Below, one piece after another: positions 41,158-49,673 of a stretch of 54,594 bases of DNA. The notes beneath the pieces are model-generated. The model had not been told where the DNA came from, ran no database searches, and saw only the letters and a program-made list of their open reading frames with translations. Both the position numbers and the translations under genes were made by a program. This stretch comes from Brumimicrobium sp035497735. GTDB taxonomy: Bacteria; Bacteroidota; Bacteroidia; Flavobacteriales_D; Crocinitomicaceae. Positions within the stretch are counted from its first letter, which is position 1. Each line of letters begins with the position of its first letter. The DNA is taken from NCBI GenBank assembly GCA_035497735.1, contig DATJCX010000064.1, forward strand, positions 1 through 54,594, written 5' to 3'.

Positions 41158-42768
41158 ATGAATAGATTTTTAACAGGTTTTACTCTTTTTAGTCTCATTT
41201 GGGGAATTACGTTCATTGGTATTGCTCAGCAAGCAAGTGAATTTAATAATATTTTCTTTGGAGATATTCAAAAGTCAAAGAATACGGTTAGAAGTTTACA
41301 GGAAACAAAAGACGGTAATATACTTTGCGTTCAAAGTGACAACTCCTTCTTTAGAGGACTTTCTAAGAAAAATAACGATCTAACTTTTGATTATATCAAT
41401 GACTTATCGCTACCCAAATCAAAGCCTGCCAATTATTATGGAGATGGAAAGAAATCAAAATTCATCAACTATACATTTTTAGGAGATCAAATTCTTGGTT
41501 TATCTTATAAGACCACTGCCCTACATAGAGGTCCTGAATTTTTCTACCACATTATCAATCCGAAATTTCAAGAAAAAAGCAACCACGGGTTTCCAGTATC
41601 AATCTTTGATGCTCGATTTAATACCTTAGACTATTCTAGATTCGCAATGATTAGCAAGGACGATGCAAGTTATGCAGCTGCCATATACTTCCCGCATTCG
41701 AAGGCAAACGAGAACAGTCATATATCGTATGCGATATTTAAGGATGATTTCTCTGCTCCTAGCCAATACAATCTTATTTATCCGTATCCTTCAAGAGTTT
41801 TCGAACCCATAGACTTCAACATTATAGACAAAGAAATGCAATTATTTTTCACAGGACATTATGCAACTACCGCTAGGGGAAACAGAATACAATTGGAACA
41901 GAACTTCGACTTTATTAATATCAATCATCTAGACAACAACAAACTGACAACGACAACTTTCCAAAGTCCAGGTCTATTCTTTGTCGATGTAAAACTATAT
42001 ACAGAAGACGACAAGATGCTATTGATTGGACTTTATTCTTCTCAAGCAACAGGAATTATCGAGGGAACCTTCTCTGTCAACATCAACCAAGAAGGTGAAA
42101 TTGAAAACCAAGTCTTCACACAATTTCCTCCAAACGTGAAGTTCGACTTGCAAGAATACGAAAAATCACTTGCTTCAAGTCTTAGGTTTTCTCAAGTAGA
42201 ATATGCTAAATTCAACATCATAGATGCCAAGATGGTGGATGATGGAATGGTTATCGTTTCAGAATTTAAAGCAGTTGAATATCGCTATAGTGGTTCTGAC
42301 ATGCCAGGAAGCACATCAGTTGTGGACACATACTATTGGCGAGGTGATATCATGGTAAGTAAAACAGATACCCTAGGGAATTTAGTTTGGACAACCACCT
42401 TCCCTAAAACACAACGGACCATTAACGATGGCGGATATTTCTTATCAGCTTCAACTTACTTTAGCGAAAGTAATCTGCATTTATTTTTCAATGACAATGC
42501 AGGTAATTACAATCAAGAAGGAAATTACATACTCAATTATGAAAGACCAGACTTTACGAAATTGGGGAATTTAAAAAACACAATTGGCCATGTAGATGTT
42601 GATATGTCAACTGGCGTATCGAGTAGGAAGACAATTATTGGTCGATCTGAATCCAATGTGATTTTCGTTCCACAACTCTCAGTTCCTCTTCCAGAAAAGA
42701 ATAAAATGATTATTTACGGAGTCAATGGAAATAGACATAGGATAGGTTATTTAACCTTTTTAAAATAA
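41158..42768 (+). CDS. Secreted hypothetical protein
   Basis: I do not recognise this 536-residue protein. It starts with a signal peptide (about 1-22, ending GIAQQ). The rest is rich in beta strands and aromatic and Asn residues, with short repeated strand-turn blocks that could form a propeller (for example EDDKMLLIGLYSSQATGIIE). There is no sorting domain of T9SS type at the C-terminus, which ends NRHRIGYLTFLK. It is 56 bp upstream of a likely outer-membrane protein gene and may be in one operon with it and waaA, which would suggest an envelope role. Confidence 0.65.
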   Translation: MNRFLTGFTLFSLIWGITFIGIAQQASEFNNIFFGDIQKSKNTVRSLQETKDGNILCVQSDNSFFRGLSKKNNDLTFDYINDLSLPKSKPANYYGDGKKSKFINYTFLGDQILGLSYKTTALHRGPEFFYHIINPKFQEKSNHGFPVSIFDARFNTLDYSRFAMISKDDASYAAAIYFPHSKANENSHISYAIFKDDFSAPSQYNLIYPYPSRVFEPIDFNIIDKEMQLFFTGHYATTARGNRIQLEQNFDFININHLDNNKLTTTTFQSPGLFFVDVKLYTEDDKMLLIGLYSSQATGIIEGTFSVNINQEGEIENQVFTQFPPNVKFDLQEYEKSLASSLRFSQVEYAKFNIIDAKMVDDGMVIVSEFKAVEYRYSGSDMPGSTSVVDTYYWRGDIMVSKTDTLGNLVWTTTFPKTQRTINDGGYFLSASTYFSESNLHLFFNDNAGNYNQEGNYILNYERPDFTKLGNLKNTIGHVDVDMSTGVSSRKTIIGRSESNVIFVPQLSVPLPEKNKMIIYGVNGNRHRIGYLTFLK

Positions 42769-42824
42769 TCTCCCCCTATTATTCATTCTTCTTTTTAATT
42801 TTGTTAAAAATATTATAGATTAGC

Positions 42825-43592
42825 ATGACATTATATAAAAGGTATATCCTTCAAGTAGTATTTGTTTTTAGTGTTTCTATCGTTTCTTTTGGACAAAGAG
42901 ATGTTAGTGAAGCTATTGCTACTCCATATGTAGGAATTCAATACGGAGCCAACTGGACAGCTGGAGATTTGGCAGAGCGATACGGTTTTACCAACAGTAT
43001 TGGAACTTATGCAGGGTACAAATTGAAAAGCAATTGGGTTTTTGGAATCGATGGAAATTTTTTATTTGGAAACGATGTGAGAATAGAAGGTGTGATGCAA
43101 AATCTAATGGATAAAAATGGATTCATCCTTAATTCATCTGGAGAACCTTCTAGTGTATTACTTCTGAGCAGAGGATTTAACGTAAACTTTGCAGTGAGTA
43201 AAATCATTCCAGTTTGGGGATCCAATCCAAACTCAGGAATTATGATTCAGCTAGGAGCAGGATATCTATGGCATAAGTTAAGAATTGAAGCACAAAAAGA
43301 CGAAGTACCACAAATCGAAGGAGATTACAAGAAAGGTTATGACCGATTAGCCATTGGAATGAACGTTTCAGAATTTATTGGTTACAACTATATGGCCAAT
43401 AGAGGAATTTTAAACTTCTACGCAGGATTTTATGCCATGCACGGTTTCACAAAAAATCAGCGAGATATCTCTTGGGATTTCCCGAATGACAAAGTGGACA
43501 AAAACCTAAGAATCGAACACTTAATTGGCGTTAAAGTTGGCTGGTTGATTCCAATCTACAAAAGACAAGCTAAGGATTATTACTTTAATTAA
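42825..43592 (+). CDS. Putative outer-membrane beta-barrel protein
   Basis: The 255-residue protein has a signal peptide (about 1-24, ending IVSFGQ) and then alternating amphipathic strands with Gly and aromatic residues, for example TPYVGIQYGANWTAGDLAER, KSNWVFGIDGNFLFGND and IMIQLGAGYLWHKLRIEAQK. This pattern is typical of a small outer-membrane barrel of PorT-like or OmpW-like size. It ends GVKVGWLIPIYKRQAKDYYF, with a near-terminal aromatic, as outer-membrane proteins often do. The stop is 3 bp from the waaA start, so the two are certainly co-transcribed. The exact function is unknown. Confidence 0.72.
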   Translation: MTLYKRYILQVVFVFSVSIVSFGQRDVSEAIATPYVGIQYGANWTAGDLAERYGFTNSIGTYAGYKLKSNWVFGIDGNFLFGNDVRIEGVMQNLMDKNGFILNSSGEPSSVLLLSRGFNVNFAVSKIIPVWGSNPNSGIMIQLGAGYLWHKLRIEAQKDEVPQIEGDYKKGYDRLAIGMNVSEFIGYNYMANRGILNFYAGFYAMHGFTKNQRDISWDFPNDKVDKNLRIEHLIGVKVGWLIPIYKRQAKDYYFN

Positions 43593-43595
43593 GAT

Positions 43596-44807
43596 ATGCT
43601 TTACAACATTGGAATAAGGTCATACGGATTAGCCGTTCGCGTAGCTTCACTTTTTAATGAAAAAGCGAAGTTATGGATAGCTGGTAGAAAAGACTATTGG
43701 AACAATTTACCGGATGTTAAAAACCGCAATGTTGTTTGGTTTCACTGTTCTTCATTGGGAGAATACGACCAGGGAAAACCCATCATGGAAAGATGGCGAA
43801 TAGAGCATCCAGAAGATTATATACTTGTAACATTTTTCAGTCCTTCGGGATATGAAAACATCAAAGATAAATCAGTAGGCGACTATACTTGTTACTTACC
43901 GCTAGACACGCCGAAAAACGCCGAGAAATTCATTCAACATTTCCAGCCGAAAAATTCTTTCTTTATCAAATACGAAATTTGGATAAACTATATCAATGAA
44001 GCAAAGAAACACGGAAGTAAAGTTTATTCTATCAGTGCATCTTTTAGAGAGAACCAGCGGTTTTTCAAATGGTATGGTCAAAACTTCAGAAATGCCCTAA
44101 AGCAATTCGACCATATTTTCGTTCAAAAAGAAAGTAGTAAAGCATTGCTTAACAAGATTGACATTACCGCTGTTACCGTTTCTGGCGACACACGTTACGA
44201 CAGAGTAATTCAAAGAGCACAAGAAAATAGAGAAAATGCCATAATCGCTCCTTGGGTGGAAGGCGAACAAGTTTTTATCGTTGGAAGTTCATGGGCGCCA
44301 GATGAAGAAATCATCATTCCTTATATCAACGATTTTAAGATTCAAAACAGAGTGATAATCGCGCCACACGATGTGAACGAAAGTAGAATTAAGGAAATAA
44401 CGAGTAAATTAAAGGTGAGTTACCAACTCTACACCAAGGTTCAAAAAGGAGAAGCTCTAAAACCATTTACTACTGTTTTAATTATGGACTGTATCGGGGT
44501 TTTAGCAGAAGCGTATCGCTATGGAAACTTAGCTTATGTTGGAGGAGGATTTGGAACAGGATTACACAATATTTTAGAACCAGCAGCTTTTGGTTTGCCA
44601 GTTATCTTCGGTCCAAAGTTTAAAAAATTTCCAGAAGCACAAGACTTTATTGATGCAGAAATTGGAAACAGTTGTGACGACGGCAAATCCTTCTATGATG
44701 CTTACACTTATTATCTAGGAAATAAGCAAGCAACTGAGCGAGTAAAAAACTTTGTCAACAGTCAGAAGGGAGCAACTGAAATCATTATGCAAAAAGTGGT
44801 TAAGTAA
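43596..44807 (+). CDS. waaA: 3-deoxy-D-manno-octulosonic acid (KDO) transferase
   Basis: WaaA (KdtA) adds KDO from CMP-KDO to lipid A precursor at the inner membrane, joining lipid A to the LPS core. The 403 residues show the glycosyltransferase-B plan: the N-terminal acceptor domain with VVWFHCSSLGEYDQGKPIME (about residues 47-66), where the Glu of SLGE is the catalytic base in the family. The donor domain has VGSSWAPDEE, IIAPHDVNESRI and YVGGGFGTGLHNILEPAAFG. No long N-terminal anchor is visible beyond a short hydrophobic start. It lies 3 bp after a likely outer-membrane protein gene. Confidence 0.95.
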   Translation: MLYNIGIRSYGLAVRVASLFNEKAKLWIAGRKDYWNNLPDVKNRNVVWFHCSSLGEYDQGKPIMERWRIEHPEDYILVTFFSPSGYENIKDKSVGDYTCYLPLDTPKNAEKFIQHFQPKNSFFIKYEIWINYINEAKKHGSKVYSISASFRENQRFFKWYGQNFRNALKQFDHIFVQKESSKALLNKIDITAVTVSGDTRYDRVIQRAQENRENAIIAPWVEGEQVFIVGSSWAPDEEIIIPYINDFKIQNRVIIAPHDVNESRIKEITSKLKVSYQLYTKVQKGEALKPFTTVLIMDCIGVLAEAYRYGNLAYVGGGFGTGLHNILEPAAFGLPVIFGPKFKKFPEAQDFIDAEIGNSCDDGKSFYDAYTYYLGNKQATERVKNFVNSQKGATEIIMQKVVK

Positions 44808-45021
44808 AGGTTGATTTTCTGACTTCCGTGAATTAATATTTTACGACATTCTATAAAAACAAGAACAATAAAAGCTTTAGCTTATTTATGGTAGCAGGGC
44901 AGATAAACAGATGAGGATTATGGGAGAAATGTGTGTGTGTTTTATGGGCATAGAAACTTGTTACATATCCAGCAAACTAAGGTATATCCCCCAAAACGCT
45001 AGTTTTTCGAAGACTAAACCA

Positions 45022-45042
45022 CTATGGACTTGAAGTCCATAG
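45022..45042. repeat. Perfect 21-bp palindrome
   Basis: CTATGGACTT-G-AAGTCCATAG is perfect, flanked by AAACC on the left and GGTTT on the right. No T-run follows that would make it a terminator. It is similar in style to the next palindrome (45156-45172). Confidence 0.55.
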
Positions 45043-45155
45043 GTTTCCGTGACAGACTAAAAGTCCGTTTTTAAATATAATAGCCACGAATCACACAAAT
45101 CCACACGAATGTATGATGAACATAAATAACTAAAAATTTTTAGAAACTAAAGTTG

Positions 45156-45172
45156 ATGCACTGAAAGTGCAT
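45156..45172. repeat. 17-bp palindrome, same style
   Basis: ATGCACT-GAA-AGTGCAT, flanked by AAAGTTG and AGTTTTAAACT. Together with the 45022 palindrome it suggests a family of dispersed repeats. Confidence 0.5.
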
Positions 45173-45215
45173 AGTTTTAAACTATTTTTGAGACCAATAA
45201 ACTCTAGGAATACAA

Positions 45216-45459
45216 TACAGTCCGACAAGTTTACAGGAGGTATTAAGAAACGCATTAAAAAAATCAGGAATTAAGAAACCTGTAACACTTCGTTGGCTGC
45301 GTCATAGTTTATGCAAATCATTTATTAGAAAACGGAACAGATCTCCGTTGCACTCAAGAACTATTAGAATACAACAGCTCTCGAACAACGGAAATATACA
45401 CACATGTTAATAAACATGATGTTCAAAAACAAAAAATCCGTTTGATGATTTGTAAATGA
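45216..45459 (+). pseudogene. Tyrosine recombinase/integrase remnant
   Basis: The last third of a XerC/D-like tyrosine recombinase is visible: YSPTSLQEVLRNALKKSGIK then KPVTLRWLRHS. After a one-base shift comes LLENGTDLR, ELLEYNSSRTTEIYTHVNKH, to a stop at 45457. The nucleophile Tyr (EIYTHV) and an Arg (LRHS) remain, but the usual His of HWLRHSF is Arg and that of LLGHNSS is Tyr. With the N-terminal two thirds missing, it is dead. It marks an old integration event. Confidence 0.85.
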
Positions 45460-45590
45460 TAAAAAAAACCCTTCTCTTTGTAGAGAACTACATTTAAAAA
45501 AAACAATACAAAGTAGTTTTTTTTATAAGACTTGTATGGCTTTATATTTTAAGTAAGTTGTTTACAATATTAAAAATACACTGTAGTTAA

Positions 45591-45776
45591 AATTCAGTAA
45601 ATATTAAACTCTACATATTATGCATACAAGTAGGAGGACAAAACCATATTAATAAGGAAGAAGCTTGGGATATTGAAGTCGGTCAAGAATATGTAAAAGT
45701 TGGTGTATATGATGACCCAATAAATTTAGACTTCTCTGGATTTTACTTTGGTATTTATTTAAAATTAGGAAAATAA
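45591..45776 (+). pseudogene. C-terminal fragment of an envelope-like protein
   Basis: A frame open from 45591 to TAA 45776 has no start codon at its beginning. It encodes VGGQNHINKEEAWDIEVGQE and ends VYDDPINLDFSGFYFGIYLK followed by LGK, which reads like the last strands of an outer-membrane or surface protein. It ends 6 bp before the ATG of the T9SS protein gene. It may be the broken end of a paralogue of the truncated gene at 46466. Identification is weak. Confidence 0.35.
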
Positions 45777-45782
45777 AAAATT

Positions 45783-46460
45783 ATGAAAACAATCAAACAT
45801 TTAATTTCAGCAATCGCATTTATTGTTATCGCTCATTTTAATATTTCAGCACAAGACGTACTTATTTCTGTAATACCGAATAATCCGACAATAGAAGATG
45901 AAGTGAAAGTGTGCACTAATGTCTATTTCTTTTCTGTTGGAAGCTATCAAACACATACCCTCATTTGGGCAGGTGATAATCATCTAATAATAGATTTATA
46001 TTATTCGCAAAGTGGGCAAGCTATGCCAACAAACTTTTATGACACTATTTCCATAGGTCAATTGTCAGAAGGATTATATACTGTAATAGCGAATTTAAAA
46101 GTGAAAGCATTTAATGCTCCTATTGACGACCTAAGTAAATATTACACTGAGGATAGTGATACCGTTATTTTTAGGGTCAACGAAGCTTTAAATATTCCAG
46201 AATATGATGAGAAAGTCAATGATTTGTCTATCTACCCTAATCCAACAGATGATATCCTAAATGTTCATTTTTCTTCCTCACTTGCCCAGCCTGAAATTGA
46301 GATTTATAACCTTGAAGGGAGATTAGTTTATAGACAGAAAAATATTCAATCCAATCAACAAGATATTTCAATTGATATATCCCAATTTTCTAAAGGCGTA
46401 TATTTATTTACACTAAAGGATAGAAATAATATGATAACTAAGAAGTTTATTAAACAGTAA
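45783..46460 (+). CDS. T9SS type A sorting domain-containing secreted protein
   Basis: The product (225 residues) has a signal peptide (about 1-23, ending NISAQ), a beta-rich middle (about 25-140) without a recognised family, and a C-terminal T9SS sorting domain (about 145-225): LSIYPNPTDDILNVHFSSSL, IEIYNLEGRLVY and FSKGVYLFTLKDRNNMITKK. It would be exported by Sec, moved across the outer membrane by the type IX system and fixed to the surface. The middle domain's role is unknown. It is flanked by two broken envelope genes in a decayed accessory patch. Confidence 0.88.
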   Translation: MKTIKHLISAIAFIVIAHFNISAQDVLISVIPNNPTIEDEVKVCTNVYFFSVGSYQTHTLIWAGDNHLIIDLYYSQSGQAMPTNFYDTISIGQLSEGLYTVIANLKVKAFNAPIDDLSKYYTEDSDTVIFRVNEALNIPEYDEKVNDLSIYPNPTDDILNVHFSSSLAQPEIEIYNLEGRLVYRQKNIQSNQQDISIDISQFSKGVYLFTLKDRNNMITKKFIKQ

Positions 46461-46465
46461 AGATT

Positions 46466-46785
46466 ATGAAAAGAGTTCTGCTATTTATACTACCAATATT
46501 GTTCAATACTGTATCAGCGCAAGATAGTTATCCACTCATTTCCTTTGAATTAGGATATAATTATCAACAAACGAAAATGAAGGCTTTTAATCAAAATATC
46601 CTAGAACCCTTAGATAATAGCATTTATGGAATCATAGAGCCAATAAAAAAAAGTCAAAGTACTATGTAGTTGCTCGGGGGATACAATGGAATCAAACCTT
46701 TCCAATTAAAAGATTTGATAATTATTCATCGTATATTAAAAATAGACATGCACATATTAGTTCCTACTTTTCTTTCAAAAGATGA
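46466..46785 (+). pseudogene. Frameshifted envelope protein, signal peptide intact
   Basis: The gene starts at ATG 46466 with a signal peptide, MKRVLLFILPILFNTVSAQ, and continues YPLISFELGYNYQQTKMKAF. At a run of eight As (about 46646-46653) the frame leads into a stop at 46667. One more A would give KKSKYYVVARGIQWNQTFPI, KRFDNYSSYIKNRHAHISSY, to a stop at 46783. The latter is far more protein-like, so a homopolymer frameshift is likely. The 106-residue corrected product looks like the start of an outer-membrane barrel, but ends early. It begins 5 bp after the T9SS gene. Beyond it a short Lys-rich open frame runs to 46867 with no recognisable identity. Confidence 0.6.
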
Positions 46786-46931
46786 TCAAACGAAAGTTAA
46801 AAAAGCTGTAAAATCATTAGATAAGCCAAAGCTAAAACTTACAAGCGACGATTTCACTTTATGTTAAAAGGCATCCAAAAAAAAGGCTGACTTTCATCAA
46901 CCTTTTTATTTTCTTTCTATCCTACCATATT

Positions 46932-47828
46932 CTATTCTTTCTCTATCGCTTCGCTCATATCGAACAAGTGTCTTTCTGCGTGATAAGAAGATCTTACCAA
47001 TGGTCCCGACTCAACAAATTTAAAGCCCATTTCAATTCCTATTCTTTTGTATTCATCAAATCGCTCTGGAGTTACAAACTCTGCAACAGGAAGATGTTTT
47101 GGGGTTGGTTGCAAATATTGACCTAAGGTAACAATATCCACACCTACCGAACGAAGGTCTTGCAATGTTTCAATTACCTCTTCGTGCGTTTCGCCTAAAC
47201 CAAGCATAATACCCGACTTCGTTCGCATTCCCGCTTTTTTAATTCTAAATAAAGCTTCTAAACTTCTGTCGTATTTTGCTTGAATTCTAACCAATTTCGT
47301 TAGTCTTCGAACAGTTTCTAAGTTATGTGAAACAATCTCCGGCGCTTCGTCCAATAGGATTTGTAAATTCTCCCATTTTCCAGCAAAGTCAGGAAGTAAT
47401 GTTTCCATTGTTGTTTCTGGCGATTGTGCTCTAACCGCTCTAACAGTTTGCGCCCAAATATTCGCACCTCCATCTTTTAAGTCATCCCTATCTACCGATG
47501 TAATTACGGCATGCTTCACATTCATCAAACGAATAGAACGCGCCACACGGCCTGGCTCAAATTCATCTACTTCCTCTGGTCGTCCTGTTTGAACAGCACA
47601 GAATCCGCATGAACGTGTACAGATATTACCTAAAATCATGAAAGTTGCAGTACCAGCACCCCAACATTCACCCATATTAGGACAACTTCCACTTTCGCAA
47701 ATAGTATGTAATTTGTGTTCGTCAACTATTTTACGAACATTTCTATATGATTCACCTGTTGGCAGCTTTACGCGTAACCACTTCGGCTTTTGTATCTTAG
47801 TTTGTTTTACCTCTTTTTCAGCTTCCAT
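46932..47828 (-). CDS. lipA: Lipoyl synthase
   Basis: LipA inserts two sulfurs into octanoyl groups on the lipoyl domains of 2-oxoacid dehydrogenases and the glycine cleavage system. The 298 residues have the auxiliary cluster ligands Cys44, Cys49 and Cys55 (CESGSCPNMGEC), the radical SAM cluster Cys70, Cys74 and Cys77 (CTRSCGFC), and the C-terminal RSSYHA whose first Ser binds the auxiliary cluster. Length is typical. No lipB is adjacent. A -7 element lies about 38 bp upstream, divergent from the OsmC gene. Confidence 0.97.
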   Translation of the reverse strand: MEAEKEVKQTKIQKPKWLRVKLPTGESYRNVRKIVDEHKLHTICESGSCPNMGECWGAGTATFMILGNICTRSCGFCAVQTGRPEEVDEFEPGRVARSIRLMNVKHAVITSVDRDDLKDGGANIWAQTVRAVRAQSPETTMETLLPDFAGKWENLQILLDEAPEIVSHNLETVRRLTKLVRIQAKYDRSLEALFRIKKAGMRTKSGIMLGLGETHEEVIETLQDLRSVGVDIVTLGQYLQPTPKHLPVAEFVTPERFDEYKRIGIEMGFKFVESGPLVRSSYHAERHLFDMSEAIEKE

Positions 47829-47865
47829 AGCATCTAATTTTTTTCCTTTATATGGAATAATAGCG

Positions 47866-47905
47866 CAAAAATACGAACTATATTCTACTATAAAGACTAT
47901 TTTTG
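47866..47905. promoter_or_regulatory. Divergent promoters of lipA and the OsmC gene
   Basis: TATTTTTG on the minus strand (complement of 47866-47873) serves lipA, and TATTTTTG on the plus strand (47898-47905) serves the OsmC gene. The two -7 elements are only 24 bp apart and face away from each other, so their upstream parts overlap. Confidence 0.45.
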
Positions 47906-47946
47906 TGTAATAAAAGTTTTACAAAAGTACATAAAAATTTAAGACT

Positions 47947-48351
47947 ATGGCAACAGCAAAATCATCATACCTTGGAGAGCTAAGAGTATCTTCAACACAT
48001 ATCAATTCTGGAACGGTAATCGAAACAGATGCACCAGTTGATAATCACGGGAAAGGAACACGCTTTTCACCAACAGATTTATTGGCTACAGCATACTTAG
48101 ATTGCATGATTACCATTATGGGAATCTACTGTGACAACCACAATTTAGAATTCAAACATTGTGAAGGAGAAGTAGAGAAAATCATGGCATCTAGCCCAAG
48201 AAGAGTATCACAACTAAACATTGTAATAGATTTAAGCGGAAATAACTGGACGGAAGATGAGAAAAAGCGTGTAGAGGCTGCTGGAAGAGCTTGCCCTGTT
48301 GCAAAAAGTGTTTCCCCAGACTTAATTGCCAACATCACATTCAAATATTAG
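47947..48351 (+). CDS. OsmC family peroxiredoxin
   Basis: This 134-residue protein of the OsmC/Ohr family reduces organic peroxides with two reactive Cys. Cys58 or so lies in AYLDCMITIMG and the second in GRACPVAKSVSP, the typical placement. The N-terminal strands (YLGELRVSSTHINSGTVIET) and the FSPTDLLATA motif are diagnostic. It has a promoter of its own, divergent from lipA. OsmC and Ohr cannot be separated from sequence alone. Confidence 0.93.
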   Translation: MATAKSSYLGELRVSSTHINSGTVIETDAPVDNHGKGTRFSPTDLLATAYLDCMITIMGIYCDNHNLEFKHCEGEVEKIMASSPRRVSQLNIVIDLSGNNWTEDEKKRVEAAGRACPVAKSVSPDLIANITFKY

Positions 48352-48510
48352 TCATACATTCTGTATTTCTGGCTTAAAAATTGCTATTTAGGAAAGATAG
48401 CTAGTAATATCCTCTTTGTAAAGGTTGGAATGTTTATAAGATTCATTCTTAACATCCAAGAGAGCATCGATATTCAATAGCTTTACAGAATTATATAAAA
48501 AACAAAAAGC

Positions 48511-49599
48511 ATGCGTTTACAACAAATTATTCTATTCGGATTTTTATTTCTAACAAGCAATATTTTTGCTCAATTTACCATGGAGGATTTCTTCCAAGAA
48601 AACGAAGCGCTTGACAAAGCAGTAGAAGAGCATTTCAATCGCTTAAAGCCAGGAGAAAAAGTAGCTCAATTAATCATGCCAGCCATCGGTGACTACGGCG
48701 ATAAAGAAGACAAAATTGATGCTTGGGTAAAAGACAAAAAAATTGGAGGTCTACTCCTTTTGAATGGAACAAAAACGCAATTCACTGATTGGGTTAATAA
48801 ATACAACAAAATCAATGAAGAAGAAGGAAATTTACCTTTTCTATATAGCGCTGATGCTGAGCCAAGTTTGATCAATAGAAAAATCAAGAACTCAACACCA
48901 GTTGCGAAAGCCAATACATTGAAAACAATCGAGGAAGTTAGAAGCGTTGCTGAGTTAATTTCTAAAGAATTAAATGAAATAGGAATCAATTATAACTTTG
49001 CGCCAGTTGTAGATATGTCTCCAAACAAAACGGTAGGTTGGAGAAGTTTCGGTCACGTTCCTGACAGTGTTATTCCTTGGTCGAATGCATTTATTCAGGA
49101 AACACAGAAACACAATATCATTGCTACGGCAAAGCATTTCCCAGGACACGGATACATTGAAGGAGATTCACATAAAAACCTTGTTTACATTAAAGGAGAA
49201 ATGAGAGAGGTGAAGAATTACCCTAAACTTATTGAAGATGGTGTAATGAGTGTAATGATCGGACATATTGCAGTTGAAAACAATGGTCCATACGACACCA
49301 AAGGATTGCCTTCTTCTATTTCTAAAGAAATCGTTACAGACTTATTAAGAGATAGTTTAAACTTCCAAGGTTTAATCGTTACAGACGCTATGAATATGTT
49401 GGGAGTTTCTAAAGTTCCTAACTCAAACGTAAAAGCGATAGATGCAGGAATTGATATTCTATTAATGCCTTTAGATGCAGGGAAAGCACATCAAGAAATA
49501 TTAGAAAAATACATGACTAATAATGCTTTTAAAGAAAAAGTAGATTTAGCGGTTAAGCGTATTATTAGAGCGAAACTTTGTGTTATTGAGAGTAATTAA
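48511..49599 (+). CDS. Glycoside hydrolase family 3, beta-N-acetylhexosaminidase-like
   Basis: The 362-residue protein has a signal peptide (about 1-21, ending NIFAQ) and a GH3 TIM barrel. The NagZ-like motif KHFPGHGYIEGDSHKNL (about 208-224) carries the His-Asp pair that acts as general acid/base in NagZ enzymes. GLIVTDAMNMLGVS (about 288-301) carries the nucleophile Asp (TDAM). It is thus probably a beta-N-acetylglucosaminidase working on peptidoglycan fragments or chitin-like sugars outside the cytoplasm, in contrast to the cytoplasmic NagZ of E. coli. Bacteroidota often have longer fusions with a serine-hydrolase domain; this copy is the barrel alone. Confidence 0.9.
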   Translation: MRLQQIILFGFLFLTSNIFAQFTMEDFFQENEALDKAVEEHFNRLKPGEKVAQLIMPAIGDYGDKEDKIDAWVKDKKIGGLLLLNGTKTQFTDWVNKYNKINEEEGNLPFLYSADAEPSLINRKIKNSTPVAKANTLKTIEEVRSVAELISKELNEIGINYNFAPVVDMSPNKTVGWRSFGHVPDSVIPWSNAFIQETQKHNIIATAKHFPGHGYIEGDSHKNLVYIKGEMREVKNYPKLIEDGVMSVMIGHIAVENNGPYDTKGLPSSISKEIVTDLLRDSLNFQGLIVTDAMNMLGVSKVPNSNVKAIDAGIDILLMPLDAGKAHQEILEKYMTNNAFKEKVDLAVKRIIRAKLCVIESN

Positions 49600-49602
49600 T
49601 TG

Positions 49603-49632
49603 AAAAACGTGCTTAAGGGCACGTTTTTTTTT
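49603..49632 (+). terminator. Terminator of the GH3 glycosidase gene
   Basis: AAAAACGTGC and GCACGTTTTT with a TTAAGG loop and a following T-run, just after the stop codon. It separates this gene from the convergent ZIP gene. Confidence 0.85.
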
Positions 49633-49673
49633 GTATTAAATTTTTACGATCAGAGTGAGATACCACAATCTTC

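Larger units (their letters stand above)
44808..45215. other. Gene-free stretch with palindromic repeats
   Basis: These about 400 bases carry no recognisable gene. They hold two palindromes with similar A/T-rich flanks (45022-45042 and 45156-45172) and a third weak one, GAC-TAAAA-GTC (45055-45065). They form the left edge of a decayed accessory patch. Confidence 0.5.

Noticed and set aside
46670..46867. Separate small gene after the frameshifted envelope gene
   Set aside because: It starts at a TTG directly behind the in-frame stop and most of it overlaps a better reading in another frame; only the Lys-rich end is unexplained.
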